A stretch of DNA of 64,000 nucleotides, from the NCBI RefSeq assembly GCF_052324685.1, contig NC_135221.1:21171338-21235337 (forward strand), read 5' to 3'. This DNA comes from Brachyhypopomus gauderio (taxonomy: Eukaryota > Chordata > Actinopteri > Gymnotiformes > Hypopomidae). A program made the position numbers and the translations under genes. Position 1 is the stretch's first letter. Every line of letters begins with the position of its first letter. Below the pieces are notes generated by a model that was given only the letters and a program-made list of their open reading frames with translations, had not been told where the DNA came from and made no database searches. Shown piece by piece: positions 1 to 12,400 of the stretch.

Positions 1-252
1 CCAAAATATCACCTTTAAAATGTCATGGGATTAGAAATTAGTATGTGGCAAGCCCCTGTGGTCTTTGAGTGGTGTGTGTCACACCGAGACCTTTAAATAT
101 TTGATAGGCACTGAATTGCAAACCAGTCCGCTGATGAGGAATTTGTCGATTGATCAGCCGATCCATTTTCCTCTTGTTGAGGCCAGCTGCAAACACAAGT
201 CGTGACGGAGGTGACCAGGGTCTTAACCACCAATGACTGTGCTTCTCTGCAG

Positions 253-485
253 CACCAGCCCAGCCCATAAATACTACCTTGCCATGGACCCCGTCAACGA
301 GGTGCTGTACCTGTCGGACACGAGCAGCAGGAGGGTGTACCGCCTGAAGACCCTGAGCGAGCCCAAGGACCCCGCCAAGAACGTGGAGGTTGTGGCCGGA
401 ACAGGGGAGCAGTGCCTGCCGTTTGACCAGAGCCACTGTGGTGAGGGTGGCAAAGCGACGGTGGCCTCACTCAACAACCCCAGAG
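253..485 (+). CDS. tenm1: tenm1 exon (in-window 1), NHL propeller
   Basis: The acceptor is tctctgcag before C253, which completes a split codon; the donor is AGAG/gtaggc. It encodes [19 protein letters not shown] and [16 protein letters not shown], typical teneurin NHL strands. A 25-bp copy of the exon end and donor is repeated 32 bp downstream, giving a second potential donor at 517/518. Confidence 0.9.
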
Positions 486-3400
486 GTAGGCACTGCTTTC
501 ACTCAACAACCCCAGAGGTAGGCTCTCTAAGCGGCCGGTCTTGACTTGGCTTGGCAATCAGAATAGTGTGAAATCTAACATTGTATGTGACTTGTATGAT
601 GCTTAGATGACACGGACTAGTTCTTTGAGCTTTCCAAATGCATAACAGACATCAATTTTCCACTCCAGCCTTTAGTGAGAATGTTTTCTCCTTGGTTGCT
701 AGAAAAAGCCGGAACTTACTAGAGCTTAATTAAGTCTACAATCACTAAGCACATGTTGTCATTGATTAACTAGTACTCTAGACTGTTCTAGCTGATTTGG
801 ATATACAGGGAGCTAATTGTGAAGCCTCCAGGACACAGCAGTTGTAAGGCCCAGCTTGGCAGGGCTCTGAGTCCTTCAGCGACCCCCCTCACACTCACAC
901 TCACACATCACACATCACATTATTTGCATTTGTGACTCTTTTCCCTCCCTAGACATCACCTGGGACGTCGTGTATCAGGCATACGGTCTTTTTTAACTCC
1001 ACTAGGGTGCCAGAGGCAGTTTTTCTCAGCTCTACCTTGATACTAGCATCTGGCCCAGACTTTCAGCAATATTTTATTTGTTTAATTCTTGAACATAATT
1101 CATATACATAAGGATCAAGGCCCCTGTAGGATTGGCACGGGTGCAGATAAAACCTAATTAAAGACGCCTAGGCAAAGATTTGTCAGAATGGAATGTGAGT
1201 GGTGTTCTAAACATTATTCCCATAGACGGTCCTGTTTTGTCCCACAGCGTTGTATTTGTAATGCTGTCATTTTCGATAATCGTGACTCTACATGTGTTTT
1301 TGAACGTCCCACCTGTGAGTATTCTTTGCTGGAGCGTTTCAGCCGGGTTGGCCGTCACTGGGGGATTCACAACACAGTCGCAGCTTGTCTGCCTCTCTTT
1401 TTCTTTTGATTAGCAATTCTGTACATTCTGTGAGCCGCTGTTTCACCGAGCCTTTCTTACCATACAAGAGTGTCTGCTTTATTCGCCTTCATTCGTCTTC
1501 TAAACAGGGGAATCGCTGTGTGTTCCAGAGCGTTAAGGAAGCAAAAATAAATGAACAAGAACTGTTTACAAAAGGAGAGTGTCCTTGGAAATGTTGAACC
1601 GAATCGTCTTTTCTCGATCCAGTATTGAGAGCAACTAAGTGGAGTTTTAAACTTTAATAAAAGGAGAAGTGTGTTGGGAAAAGCCACACCCGAAACCAAT
1701 CATTCCCACCTCCGTGTGCCAGACCGTGACCCATCACGCCCCCCCCCGTCGAATCCTTCTCACCCCAAAGGGCCGGTTGTTACCATGTTAAACTTCACTC
1801 CACACGCTCACAGGTGCTTCTGATGAGGTTTAGGCTCCTCACCAACTTCCAGCAGAGGTGGAGAAGGTTACCATTAAAAAAAAAGTATTTATTTTCTCTG
1901 CTGCAGCCCTGACCCGCGTGTTTGAAGATGCCACTGCTGAGCCTAACCTCCCAGCTCAAGGTCAGATGATGAATGGTGTTCCGCAGGAGGCCTGCCGCGC
2001 GCTCGCAGACCCAGATTAGCGGCCCGAGGAAGGACCTTTGGCACATCCCCTCTCGCGCTCAGCCCTCTGAAGCCTTAAAAAATTCATTACATCCATCCAG
2101 CAAGCAGCGCAAAAGTAATCAATCTTGAGGAGGCAACATAAAAAAAGACTCCGGCACCCCACCATCAGATTTCCATATCTTACTGCAGGAATGTCTGTAA
2201 CGAGTGGAGGATTTGGGAGAAAAATGAAAGGCTTATCTTTTAGTCTCCAGCTGTTTTTTTTTTTTTTTAAGATGTAAGATTCGTTTGAGGTACGAGCATT
2301 GATCCTCTTGCAGAGTCGACTCTCCTACCCTGTCAGAGGCTGCAGGGCTACGCAGATAGTTGTGAACATCGCGCTTATCAGACAGGAAGGAGTCGCTACT
2401 ATACGCGCCTAGCCACGCCCCTCCTGCCCCCCCTCCCTTCCTCCACCCCACCCCTGCCCCCCCTAGGTGTCTCGCCGCTGTGTTCACTGAGCTGCACGGA
2501 GATTTCTCATCACATTCCTGCTCGAGGAGGTCTCGGCAGGCTACGCAGGCAGAGTCGCGTCGCGTTCATTTTTCAGGGCTTCGAAAATTCGCCCGTGAAA
2601 TCCTCGCGTCTTAATGAGCCGTGAGGATTTACGTTTCGATGCTGCGGCAAATGTGGAGTCTCGCTTTTACCAAAACTAGTCTGGCAAATAATTCCAGTGG
2701 AGCTGAAAAATGGGGGAAGTGCCCGTTTCTGGTTTTTGATATTCATGTTTTGCTTAAAAGGAGCATTTGGGCCATCAAAGGGATTCAGTTAGCGCTGGCC
2801 TCATCGAGGAAGCCGGGCTGTTTGTGTTTCTTCGTTATTTATTTATTTATTTTTAGATCAAACAGTCTTTGTTGATCTGCCGCCTGTAAGAGTTGTGTTC
2901 CTGCCAAGTCCCAGGAACAATGGGTCACAGCCGGACCCGGCCCGCTCTCGCTCTCGGTCCACAGCGGGCAGCAGTTCTGGTGCTTTTTGTTGGGAACGTG
3001 GGCCCTCTTATCGGTGGTGGTCTGGTGCGGGATCGGCTTAGCCGGCTCTGCGGAGAACAGCACCAGCCGAAGAGAGTAGGGCCCGCGGATCCGCCTTCAC
3101 CCCCACCACCAGTCTCCCTCTGCCCCAGAGGTGGCAGACTAATGCCTTTATCTGGTCCGAGCACACAGTCGTCACGTCTTTGCTTTCATCGGGAACCGCC
3201 CGCCACCCCGCTTCCCCCTTAGCCCCAACCCCATCCCCACACCCAAGCCACAGTTTCCTATCTCTGAGTCAACGCCATTATGGCATGGCAACAGATGGGG
3301 TGGTGAGTTTTTAAAGCCGCATTTCTGATGCAAAAGTCAGAGTGGGCGCAGGCACAGATATGGCCAAGCCTGCCCGAAAAAAAAAAATTCGCAGACGGGT

Positions 3401-6400
3401 GGAAACCACGCTTGTGTCATGGGAACCGAGTCGTAAATAAATGTGACGGGTTGCATCAGGTTGGAATGGGGTGAAGGGACCGAAACGAACGTCATTTTCA
3501 GTCGTCGCCGATGTCAGACAGGTCTACGAGAGATGAGACGGACACTGGATTAGCTCCAAGAGCCCACACATGATGAACCACAACGCAAGGTTTTCACCAA
3601 CATAAATTTCAAGTCCAACTTGTGTCTGCGTAGAAGAAATTCGTATAGTCAGCTCTCCTTCAACTGTTTTCGTTGGCCACATTAATCTAGATGCTGGTCC
3701 AGTTCTCCATGGTGATGTGGTTTTCTCACCATGCCCCTCTAAATATGGTCTAAAAGGCTCGTTGAAGCGTGACCACAGTACAGTGTCTGGCCTCTCCTCT
3801 AGGGCCAGAGTTGTTGTGTTTTATCAGTGTGGGTCTTGTGGGTTTATGCACACACTTACCAAACAGAAAACTGGCTAAGCACATTGAGGCATTAATTCCC
3901 TCTGTCTATAAATAAACCACAAGTCACGCATGTGTCTGGTTAAGGAGAAAAAAAAATGAAACAAAACGAAACACTGTCCCTGGTCCTTTGGGTGACATGT
4001 TGCCTCTCTGTTTACAGAGGGTGACAGCATTGGAGCAATTGTTTGGTATTTTACTGCTCTGTGCTGGAGCGCTGGAAAAATCTGTTTGGTCTATCAGCAG
4101 AAAGCTGAGTAGGAACAGATCTGACATTGCCAAGTGACAGTTTACACATAAATAATGAATCTGCAGCCGAGCTCACATTTTTTTGCCCATTTAACACAGT
4201 CCAGACCAGTGACGGATTGTGTCTATCGTGTTATCAGCTGCCCGCGTACAGCGCGTGAGAACGATGTGCCAGGAAGCTTGCCCAGAAGGTACATCTAAAG
4301 ATGTCCGAGCTGGAGAGCGTCGGCGATCTTATGACGGATAACTTAAGGCCACTGTGTGCTAAATTGAGGGGGAGTGGGGGGAGGGGTCAGGGGGCGGGGT
4401 CTGGGGGAGGGGGTCAATGCAGGGTGCCAGAAGGCTCTATGGCAACGTTCTGTCACTGTCACACACCAGCCTGCCAAGCATCCCACGCTGCATCGCCCGC
4501 CAAGTTGATTGACACAACGGTGACATGAATAAGACAAGAAGATGCAATGTGGCAGGGCAGTTATACACAGGTGCCTCCCGCCCACCTGCCCTGGTCACCT
4601 CAAACCAGCAGGACCACAGTTAATGGCTGTGTAGCATTAGTGTGCGCTATAACCTGGACCAGTGCTGGATTCCAAGGGTCCTTATATAATTGTCAGATTC
4701 CCTACCTAAGGAAAATGTATTAGGGATTGCTAGTTCAATATTAGTAAAGATGCTTACTTAAAATACACTACGGCTCAGTTCTATCTTAATTAGCTTCAGT
4801 ATCAATAAAGCAAACCATGCTGTTCTCACACTGGATTGGTTCGCAATTATCCATGTTTTTTTTAAGCTATTGTAATTGGTTTGTAGACTGTATGAGATTC
4901 AGTTTCACACATACACACACAATCTGGTTGTTAACAGTGAAGGTTAACAGTGTGTGGTCCCGTGTAACGCTAATAATGAACATTCCTTACGTTTTCACCC
5001 CAATTCAGCATGTGTGCTGAGCAGATTAGCCCTTCGTAATAACACATACACATGGAGGCTTAAAATAAAGATTTCACTCACAAAATAAGTTCATTGTACT
5101 ACACTCCTAGTCTCTTGAGCAAAAAGAATACATCCCATAATGTCAACATCATACAGTTCAAGTCCAAGAGAAGTATGAAAGCATTTATTTACCAATAAGT
5201 AATGAAGCTTCGTTGCCTTTGTATTTGTGGATAATTTTTTACAGCAGAACCTGTATTGAGACAAATCACAGGCTTTGGCATGGCACATATATTTCTAATA
5301 GTGGGAACTTGGGCGACTGTGATAAAAGTATTAACCTATGGGTCTGCAGGTGCCCCTGGAAAATCTTTTGACTCCTTGGTTGTTTGAAGGTGAATTTATT
5401 CATCGCTTCCAGTGACAGGCAGGAAATTGTCTGGACTCTCTCTAGCATGCAAGCGAAATACGCTGATAAAATTGTCGCTGCAAGATTCAACCTCCTTCAT
5501 TGCTTCTTTTTCCTTCCATTTGTAACCACCTCAGAGGAGACTCTGTCGGCTCGGAAGGGATCCATTTGGCGCCGTCAGCCCACGTTAAGCCACACCTGCA
5601 CCGGTCGTTAACCTTTTCTTTGCCGAGCGCGACCGTGGAGGCTGTCCTCCTGCCGTGTCCCATGAGGACGCCTCTCTTTCAGGGTCTCGAGACTCCTGAA
5701 CCGGCCGAGACACGGTGGTGGTTAGAGTGGTGTCTCTCCTTTTTATTACTGCTAGATTAACATGGCAGAAAGATTTTGACACGTGTGGTGAGTGGTGAGT
5801 GGGGCGGGGGTCGGTTCTTAACACCAGCCTCGATCCGAGCGCGGTGGCCGCCAAAGCCCGCCAACACCCCCGCCAGGCTGTCGGGCTTCGCGGGTAGCTC
5901 CAGGACTTTTGCCCCAGTAGGAGACTGAACGAACGCTGATGTATTCATTTCCAAATCCGAAAATCGTAGTGTGGCAGAGCGACGCAGGATGAAGGAGCAG
6001 CATGTTGCTGGCTGGTTCTGAAGGCGTCATTAGTGTGGATCCGACGCCCCCCCGTTCTTCAGCCGGCCCTTCCAAAGCAGCAGGAAGTGACATTTCCTCC
6101 ATCTCGTCAACATCCCATTTGCTTTCGGCTCGTGGCTCTGGAGGTGAACTCTTTTGAGCAAGAGATCTCATCCGTATCAGCCGGAAATGAATCATCAAAA
6201 AAATAATAAAAAGTCAAACCAAGAGCAACTGACAGGTTTTTTTTTTCCGTGCCTCCACAGATGTACAGCATAGTAACCTTGATAAAGGAAGCCTGCTTTT
6301 CAGATGACGGCTGGCTGTTTTAATTGCGTTGGCTGGCTTTTTGGTGTTCACTTTGAGCCTTGTTTTTGAAGCACAAACTGTAGTTCAGTTCTCGTTAAAT

Positions 6401-9400
6401 GCTTTCCTCAATATTCAAATAAGCCATACATGTGTATGTACACCATGTCTAGTGCATTTTCAGAGTGCACTGTGGGTGTTAAACGGTTTGATGGTTTGAT
6501 GTCTCTCTGTGCGCTTCCTCTGCAAATAGTATTAGTTCCCTTATAATACAACTAATATCCCCATTAACTTTTAAAGTGCTCACCTCAGCTTTTGCTTTTC
6601 TGCAATGCTGGAACAGGAGAGTTTTCTGGAGATTTATTTAAATAAGCCTGATTTAGTAATAAAAATTAACAAGGTTGTTACAGTCCACCTCCTTTGTGGA
6701 ACAGTGTACAAGTCATATATATTTGAATGCTGTTTAACTGCTGTATTTGTCCTGGAAAAAGGCATTATTCTTCTGTTTTGTCTTTCATATTGAACCTAAA
6801 TGTCACGGTGCTTTGCTGGTAAGAAGATGCTCCTGTTTTAATTATGTGGTCACGGCACACGTTGGTCTTACTGGTTTTACTGGTTTCCCTGCACCACGTA
6901 GTGGTACGTTTCAGCAGCACATGCCTCCTTCCGGTCACACACGGCCTACCGCAGAGCTGTGTCCAGGATAATAGCAGTTATTATCGGCCGCAAAACCATC
7001 CTCGGTTTACGTTTGACCGGAAATTTGCCGTGGCCCTCGGCGTGAGTAATTGCCCTACCTTATCTCATCACATTTACAATTCAGCCAACACATTCAGAAT
7101 TCATCTCTTCTGCTCTTTTGTTGCTGTTGTTTTGTTTTCCAGGGGGAGGTAACAGGTGAAATATGACCCAGGAAACAATGGGCCACAGGGTTATAATAAG
7201 CTAAAATGTTCCCCCGAGGTTGAACAGGCAGACACTAAGGCAAAAGTTCCCTTAAATGCTTTTCCCACCAGGCTCGCGCTGTTTCTGATCCGGCCAGCGG
7301 TTCTGTTCAGCAAGTGCACACTTTCCCACACGGGCATCCTGTTTTAACTCTCGTATTCAGAGCGTACAGATGGGAACATTATACTTAGGTGATATCTTAA
7401 TGCCCTATTGTTAATTCCGACTGTATTAATACAATATATGATTAAATATATGATCCATTTGTATTTTCCTTACCTCTAGTTCTGTCAGTCTGTCTGCCAG
7501 AACTCAAAAATGAACTGCCAATATGAATACCTAGTTCAAATCTATTCTCTATTTATAAGAAAAAACATACAGTACCTGTCCCACAATTTTACTGACTTGA
7601 TTGACTACTGGGCCTGTAATTAACTCACTGTAAGCTGTACTTTTTAAACAGCTGTGTGCAGGTCTTCTAAAAAAAATCCCCAGCATTTACACGCATGTGT
7701 GCGTGCTGCTTTGCTGGATAAAGGCTGGATAAACAGTATTTTTGTGAATTTTACTGTCGAGCACACGGAGGATGACGTCACTATCTGCGTAGCACCAACG
7801 CTTCCTGTGGCACAGCTGCACGAGCGAGCGAGCGTTCCCGCGAGGCGGCCGCGCGAGCTCCGGTTGAAGGCGGGAAAAGCCACAACATCCTGATCTCGCG
7901 AAACAACTTTGCTCGCAACACACGCCGACGTGCGCCCGCGTGCGGTCTGCACGAGCTGTGCTGTTACTTCTGAGGAAACGCTCGCTCCGTCGAGTGAGAA
8001 AACCATCCGAAATCCGTGTGCTTCGTGTGTTTTCTTTCTTTATTTTTTGTGGCCCGTTTGGTCACCTCAGTGAATTTCTTATGAATACCTGAAAATATAA
8101 TTAATAACTCATTGATTAATTAGGACAGTTATGAAACACTTTCTTGCTGTGTGATTCTCTGTTTGCTAGTCTTTGCTTATTATTGTTGTAGGGTAAGTAG
8201 TCATATGGGAGGAGAGAGAGAGAGAGAAATTGTGCCTTTGTTTGTTACACTGGCAATGTTAGGACGCTCCTCTCTCCCTCTGCTAATTGGGTTTAGATTT
8301 GCCCAGACCCTTTGAGACTGTTACATTAAAGCCAGATCTGCAGAACAAGCTACTCTCAGGGAGATCGCAAACTTGTTTTCAAAAAGAAACATGAAAACAA
8401 ATTATGACAGGATTTTTTTAAGTTATGGGCTGAAGGTCCTATGAGCAAAATACAAGCAGCTGCATGTTAATTCAGTGCTAGTGCACACAGTAGTATAAAT
8501 GTAGGAAATTGGTGTTGAAATTGAAAAGAAAGGGGGGGGGAAGCAATCAACACAACCCAACATCATTTCCTTGGTAATTTCAAGTCGAAAATTGTTTGAG
8601 AAGTCGTCATTGACAGTTTGCAGCCCCTCCTCAAAATCCACTGCAGTTATTAGCATGGAGGAATGTGCCCAGTGGGACCAGACCCAAAAAGCAGAAAGGC
8701 TTTTAAACAACACATGGTGTGACAGATGACTGGAATCCACATTACTCAAGGCATATTTAGTGATGTTGTCATTAAAAAATATGGATGAAAAAATACAGCT
8801 CGGGCACTGTGATTTTAAAATGGAATTTAATTATTGAGATAAATAGTGCACTTTGTAAGTTTTCTTTTTTTTAATTATTTTTCCAAGGTTCGTTTCAAAC
8901 TCTAAATTTGACTGAGTGTACTAAATGGGGATTTGTTTTATGTTCTCGCCAGAAAGTCTGCATCGCAGTCCATATGGCGGTGTGAAAGCAGCCGGGTGTG
9001 TTGTGCGAGAGTGTCGTGTGGAGGTATAAGGTAGCATGCAGGGAGGCTCTAGAGATTTGTCCTCGAGAAGCCTCTCCAGAGCAGGAGAGAGAGGTCTTGG
9101 AACTATGCTTCATGGCTTTCAAAGTACCCACATGATTGGAGCTTGTTAGGACCACGTTCCACCAAAGAGCACAAGGAGCCCCAGAGAACACGAGCTCTTC
9201 ATGATCTGAGCGCGGGAGCTTCAGAGGACACGGGCCAACGATGCGTGTGGCCCTCTCGCAATTTCCCCCCCGAAGGTAAGAAGGCGATGTGTAAATGCGA
9301 GCGGGGTGACGGAGTACGGAGCCCGCCAACGAATGGGGCGAGAGGCGGCGGTTTGGGGGGGGGTGGGAGAGATGGGGCGAGGGTGGGGGCCACCGCTGGT

Positions 9401-12400
9401 AGCCCTGGCCCCACTCCAGCGTGTAATCAGTCAGTGTCGGCCATGTGATGAAGGGTCCGAGAGGCAGTGGGGGGCGGGTTCACCTTTGCCACGCAGATGC
9501 AACGCCGTGACCCTGTTGTGTCGCCCGCTGACGGGCGGAGGAATTCATTAGCCGCGCTGAGAGAGGACAGTCTTACTGCCGGGAAAGTCAAAAGGCTTGG
9601 GCTCGGTACCAAGCGTGAGGGGGAGGGGTGGGGGGGGGGGGGGGGGGTCCCGAGATGCACCTACAATAAACCAGCATGACGAATCGGATGCCACCGCAGC
9701 CAGCTGGGCTTTCTGTCTGCAGATTGCATCACCTCTTACAGTAGCTGAAGCGAAGGCACCGAACGGGGAGCTTGTTTGGGCCTCAGGCTGGTCCCGCCCC
9801 GGCCCACGTGCGCCAGCGCCCGTCCAGGCTGTCGGGCGCCATGTGCCACCTATCGCCCAGGTCTGGTGCTGCGTGGGAAGGAGCTGTTGGGGACCGTAGA
9901 CATGTGAGGTCCCGTCCTACATCCGAGACGATTCGCGGCTAACCGGGGCATTTGTGCCACATGCTCTCCGCTCTCACCAAGCTGGCCCACCTGCCGCAGT
10001 CCCGCAATCCCGTCTCTTGCAGTCCCGCAGTCTTGCTTTTCAAAGGACCACGCCAAGAATCTAATCTCACAAATGACTTATTTTGTTCCTTTGCATTGTT
10101 AGAATTCCTTTAGCGTTCTCACGGAAAGGAAATATAATCACATTTCTATTCATTTGGTGCTGTGGGTTTGTTAAAAAATGAGCCTGGATGAGCAGAACGT
10201 CTGTCAGAACTCCTTCACCGCCTCCGCCTTTCTGCCTCTCAGCCTCTCTGCCTCTCCCCCGCCTCACACTCTAATCACAGACCTGCTCTCTCTCTCCCGC
10301 AGGGATTGCGGTGGACAAGAGGGGCTTTGTGTACTTCGTGGATGGGACCACCATCCAGAAGATCAATGAGAGGGGGGTTCTGACCACCATCATCGGCTCC
10401 AACGGCCTGATGTCCACCCAGCCGCTGAGCTGTGATGCCCGCATGGATATCACGCAGGTACGAGTTCATCGCCAGACATACGCACACACCCTCCAGTTCC
10501 ACATCCACCTGTGTTATTTTAGGATTTTAGTTGCTTTGGGTTTTAGTGCAATGGCTATTGTCCACATGTTGTGTCTCGTTCCAGCAGTGGAGTTTGCATA
10601 AGGTTTCTCATTCATATTCCGCAATGATACAAGTTGGTGATTCTAGTGATTATGGGCTTACAATAAGTTAACACAGTGCTGTCTGCTCCAGTAATTGGTT
10701 GATGTTGTTTGGTGTTCAGCACGATTCTCTATATCTTAATAAAAATATAATTAATCTCATAGTGTCTCAAGTAATGACTGTGGGATCTTTCTAATCCCAC
10801 CCCTAGAATGGTCTGTTTTGGATCCGTGTGAGGATTAATCTCGAATGGCATGTTTGTTTGAATAAGGTTTAAATAAGGAAACGGGATCGCAGGAAGCCGG
10901 CATCTCACAGGCAACGAGTTGCTAGATACAGACTATGAGAACTGACCCATGGCCGTCTATTCCCTTTATGCACAGGAGTCTGTGTACGGGGAACGCTAAA
11001 ATCTGCCGGTGTTATGACCGTCTTTATTGACTAATATAATGTGTACAAGTTGGAATCAAAGAACACAAAGCATTTCGGAGCGAACGCCCTGGGACTAAGA
11101 ATGCTCGGAGAGCGAGCGGGAGAGATGCCTTCCCTGAAGCCGAGAGGCGGCTAGACACCCTGGGGGGCACCTGCACGAGCCTGGCTGAAACGGATCCAGG
11201 CTGGAGCCGGCCAAGCTGGCTGAGGCCCAGGTCCGTTTAGGCCCGGGGGGGGAGGGAGGGGCGGCTGGGGCGCATCTGCTCTATCTTTAGGGCCCCGCTG
11301 CGCGGTGGACCACGCGGGGACTCTCGTTCCCTACCGGTGCAGCTGTGTGCAACGTCTGTCCACATTACTGCCGGCGGTAAAATAGCGAGCCGGTGAAGGA
11401 CGGTGGTGGTGGGCGGGGCTGTTGTGGTGGTGGTGGTGGTGGGTGGGGTTGTTGCGGCAGCAGTGGTGGGCGGGGCTATTGCGGTGGTGGTGGTGGGCGT
11501 GGCTGTTGTGGTGGTGGGCGGGACTGTTGCGGCGGCGGTGGTGGGCGGGGCTGTTGCGACGGGTGGTGGTGGGCGGGGCTGTTGCGACGGGTGGTGGTGG
11601 GCGGGGCTGTTGCGGCGGTGGTGGTGGGCGGGGCTGTTGCGGCGGCTATGGTGGGCGGGGCTGTTGCGACGGGTGGTGGTGAGCGGGGCTGTTGCGGCGG
11701 TGGTGGTGGGCGGGGCTGTTGCGGCGGCTATGGTGAGCGGGGCTGTTGCGGCAGTGGTGGGCGGGGCTGTTGCGACGGGTGGTGGTGGTGGTGGACGGGG
11801 CTGTTGCGGCGGTGGTGGTGGGCGGGGCTGTTGCGGCGGTGGTGGTGGGCGGGGCTGTTGCGGCAGTGGTGGGCGGGGCTGTTGCGACGGGTGGTGGGCG
11901 GGGCTATTTCGACTGTGCGACATGTCCTGTTTCCTGCTCCAGCTGTGCTGCGGGTTGTTGTCGGCACGGGACTCGGTCTTCCGTGTTTCCTTCTCCCACA
12001 AGGAAAATGGAGGAGGGAGAGAGAGAGATAGAAAGAGAGAGAGAGGAGGAGAGAGAGAGAGAGAGAGAGGAAGAGAGAGAGCTGAGTCTAGAGTCGAGCA
12101 CAGAGCTTTTACTCCAGCCTTATCGTATGACTGTTTGCCTGGAGATGCTTGTCTGCTAGGCAGCTCCCGCTGAGACAAGAGGGCTGAGATGCGCTAGCGT
12201 CCACAGAGCTGGTGTAGAGGGCCAGTGGACATGCTCCCTCTCCTGTTACTGGAACACTCTGACCCATATTTACATCCTCTCCTCCACCGCTGCAGGGTGG
12301 GGCCTTGCCGACCCACCTCCCCACCCATCAAAGCTTATTACCATGGCGACCTTTCAACGGTGCTCCTGGCCGGCTGTTGTATTTTTGGAGGCTAGGAAGC

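Larger units (their letters stand above)
486..10302 (+). other. tenm1 intron (9.8 kb)
   Basis: No coding exon could be supported here. It contains a CACACT/CACAT simple repeat at about 890-921, a poly-T stretch near 2256-2269, a GC-rich patch near 2400-3200, a CpG-dense patch at 7790-7960, a short GA run near 8212 and an 18-base G run at 9630-9647. Small ORFs are no longer than chance predicts. Confidence 0.7.

Noticed and set aside
11237..12178. 313-codon minus-strand and 212-256-codon plus-strand ORFs rich in Pro/His/Thr or Gly/Cys
   Set aside because: They are produced by the in-frame G-rich minisatellite and the adjoining purine tract; no domain and no start or splice context.
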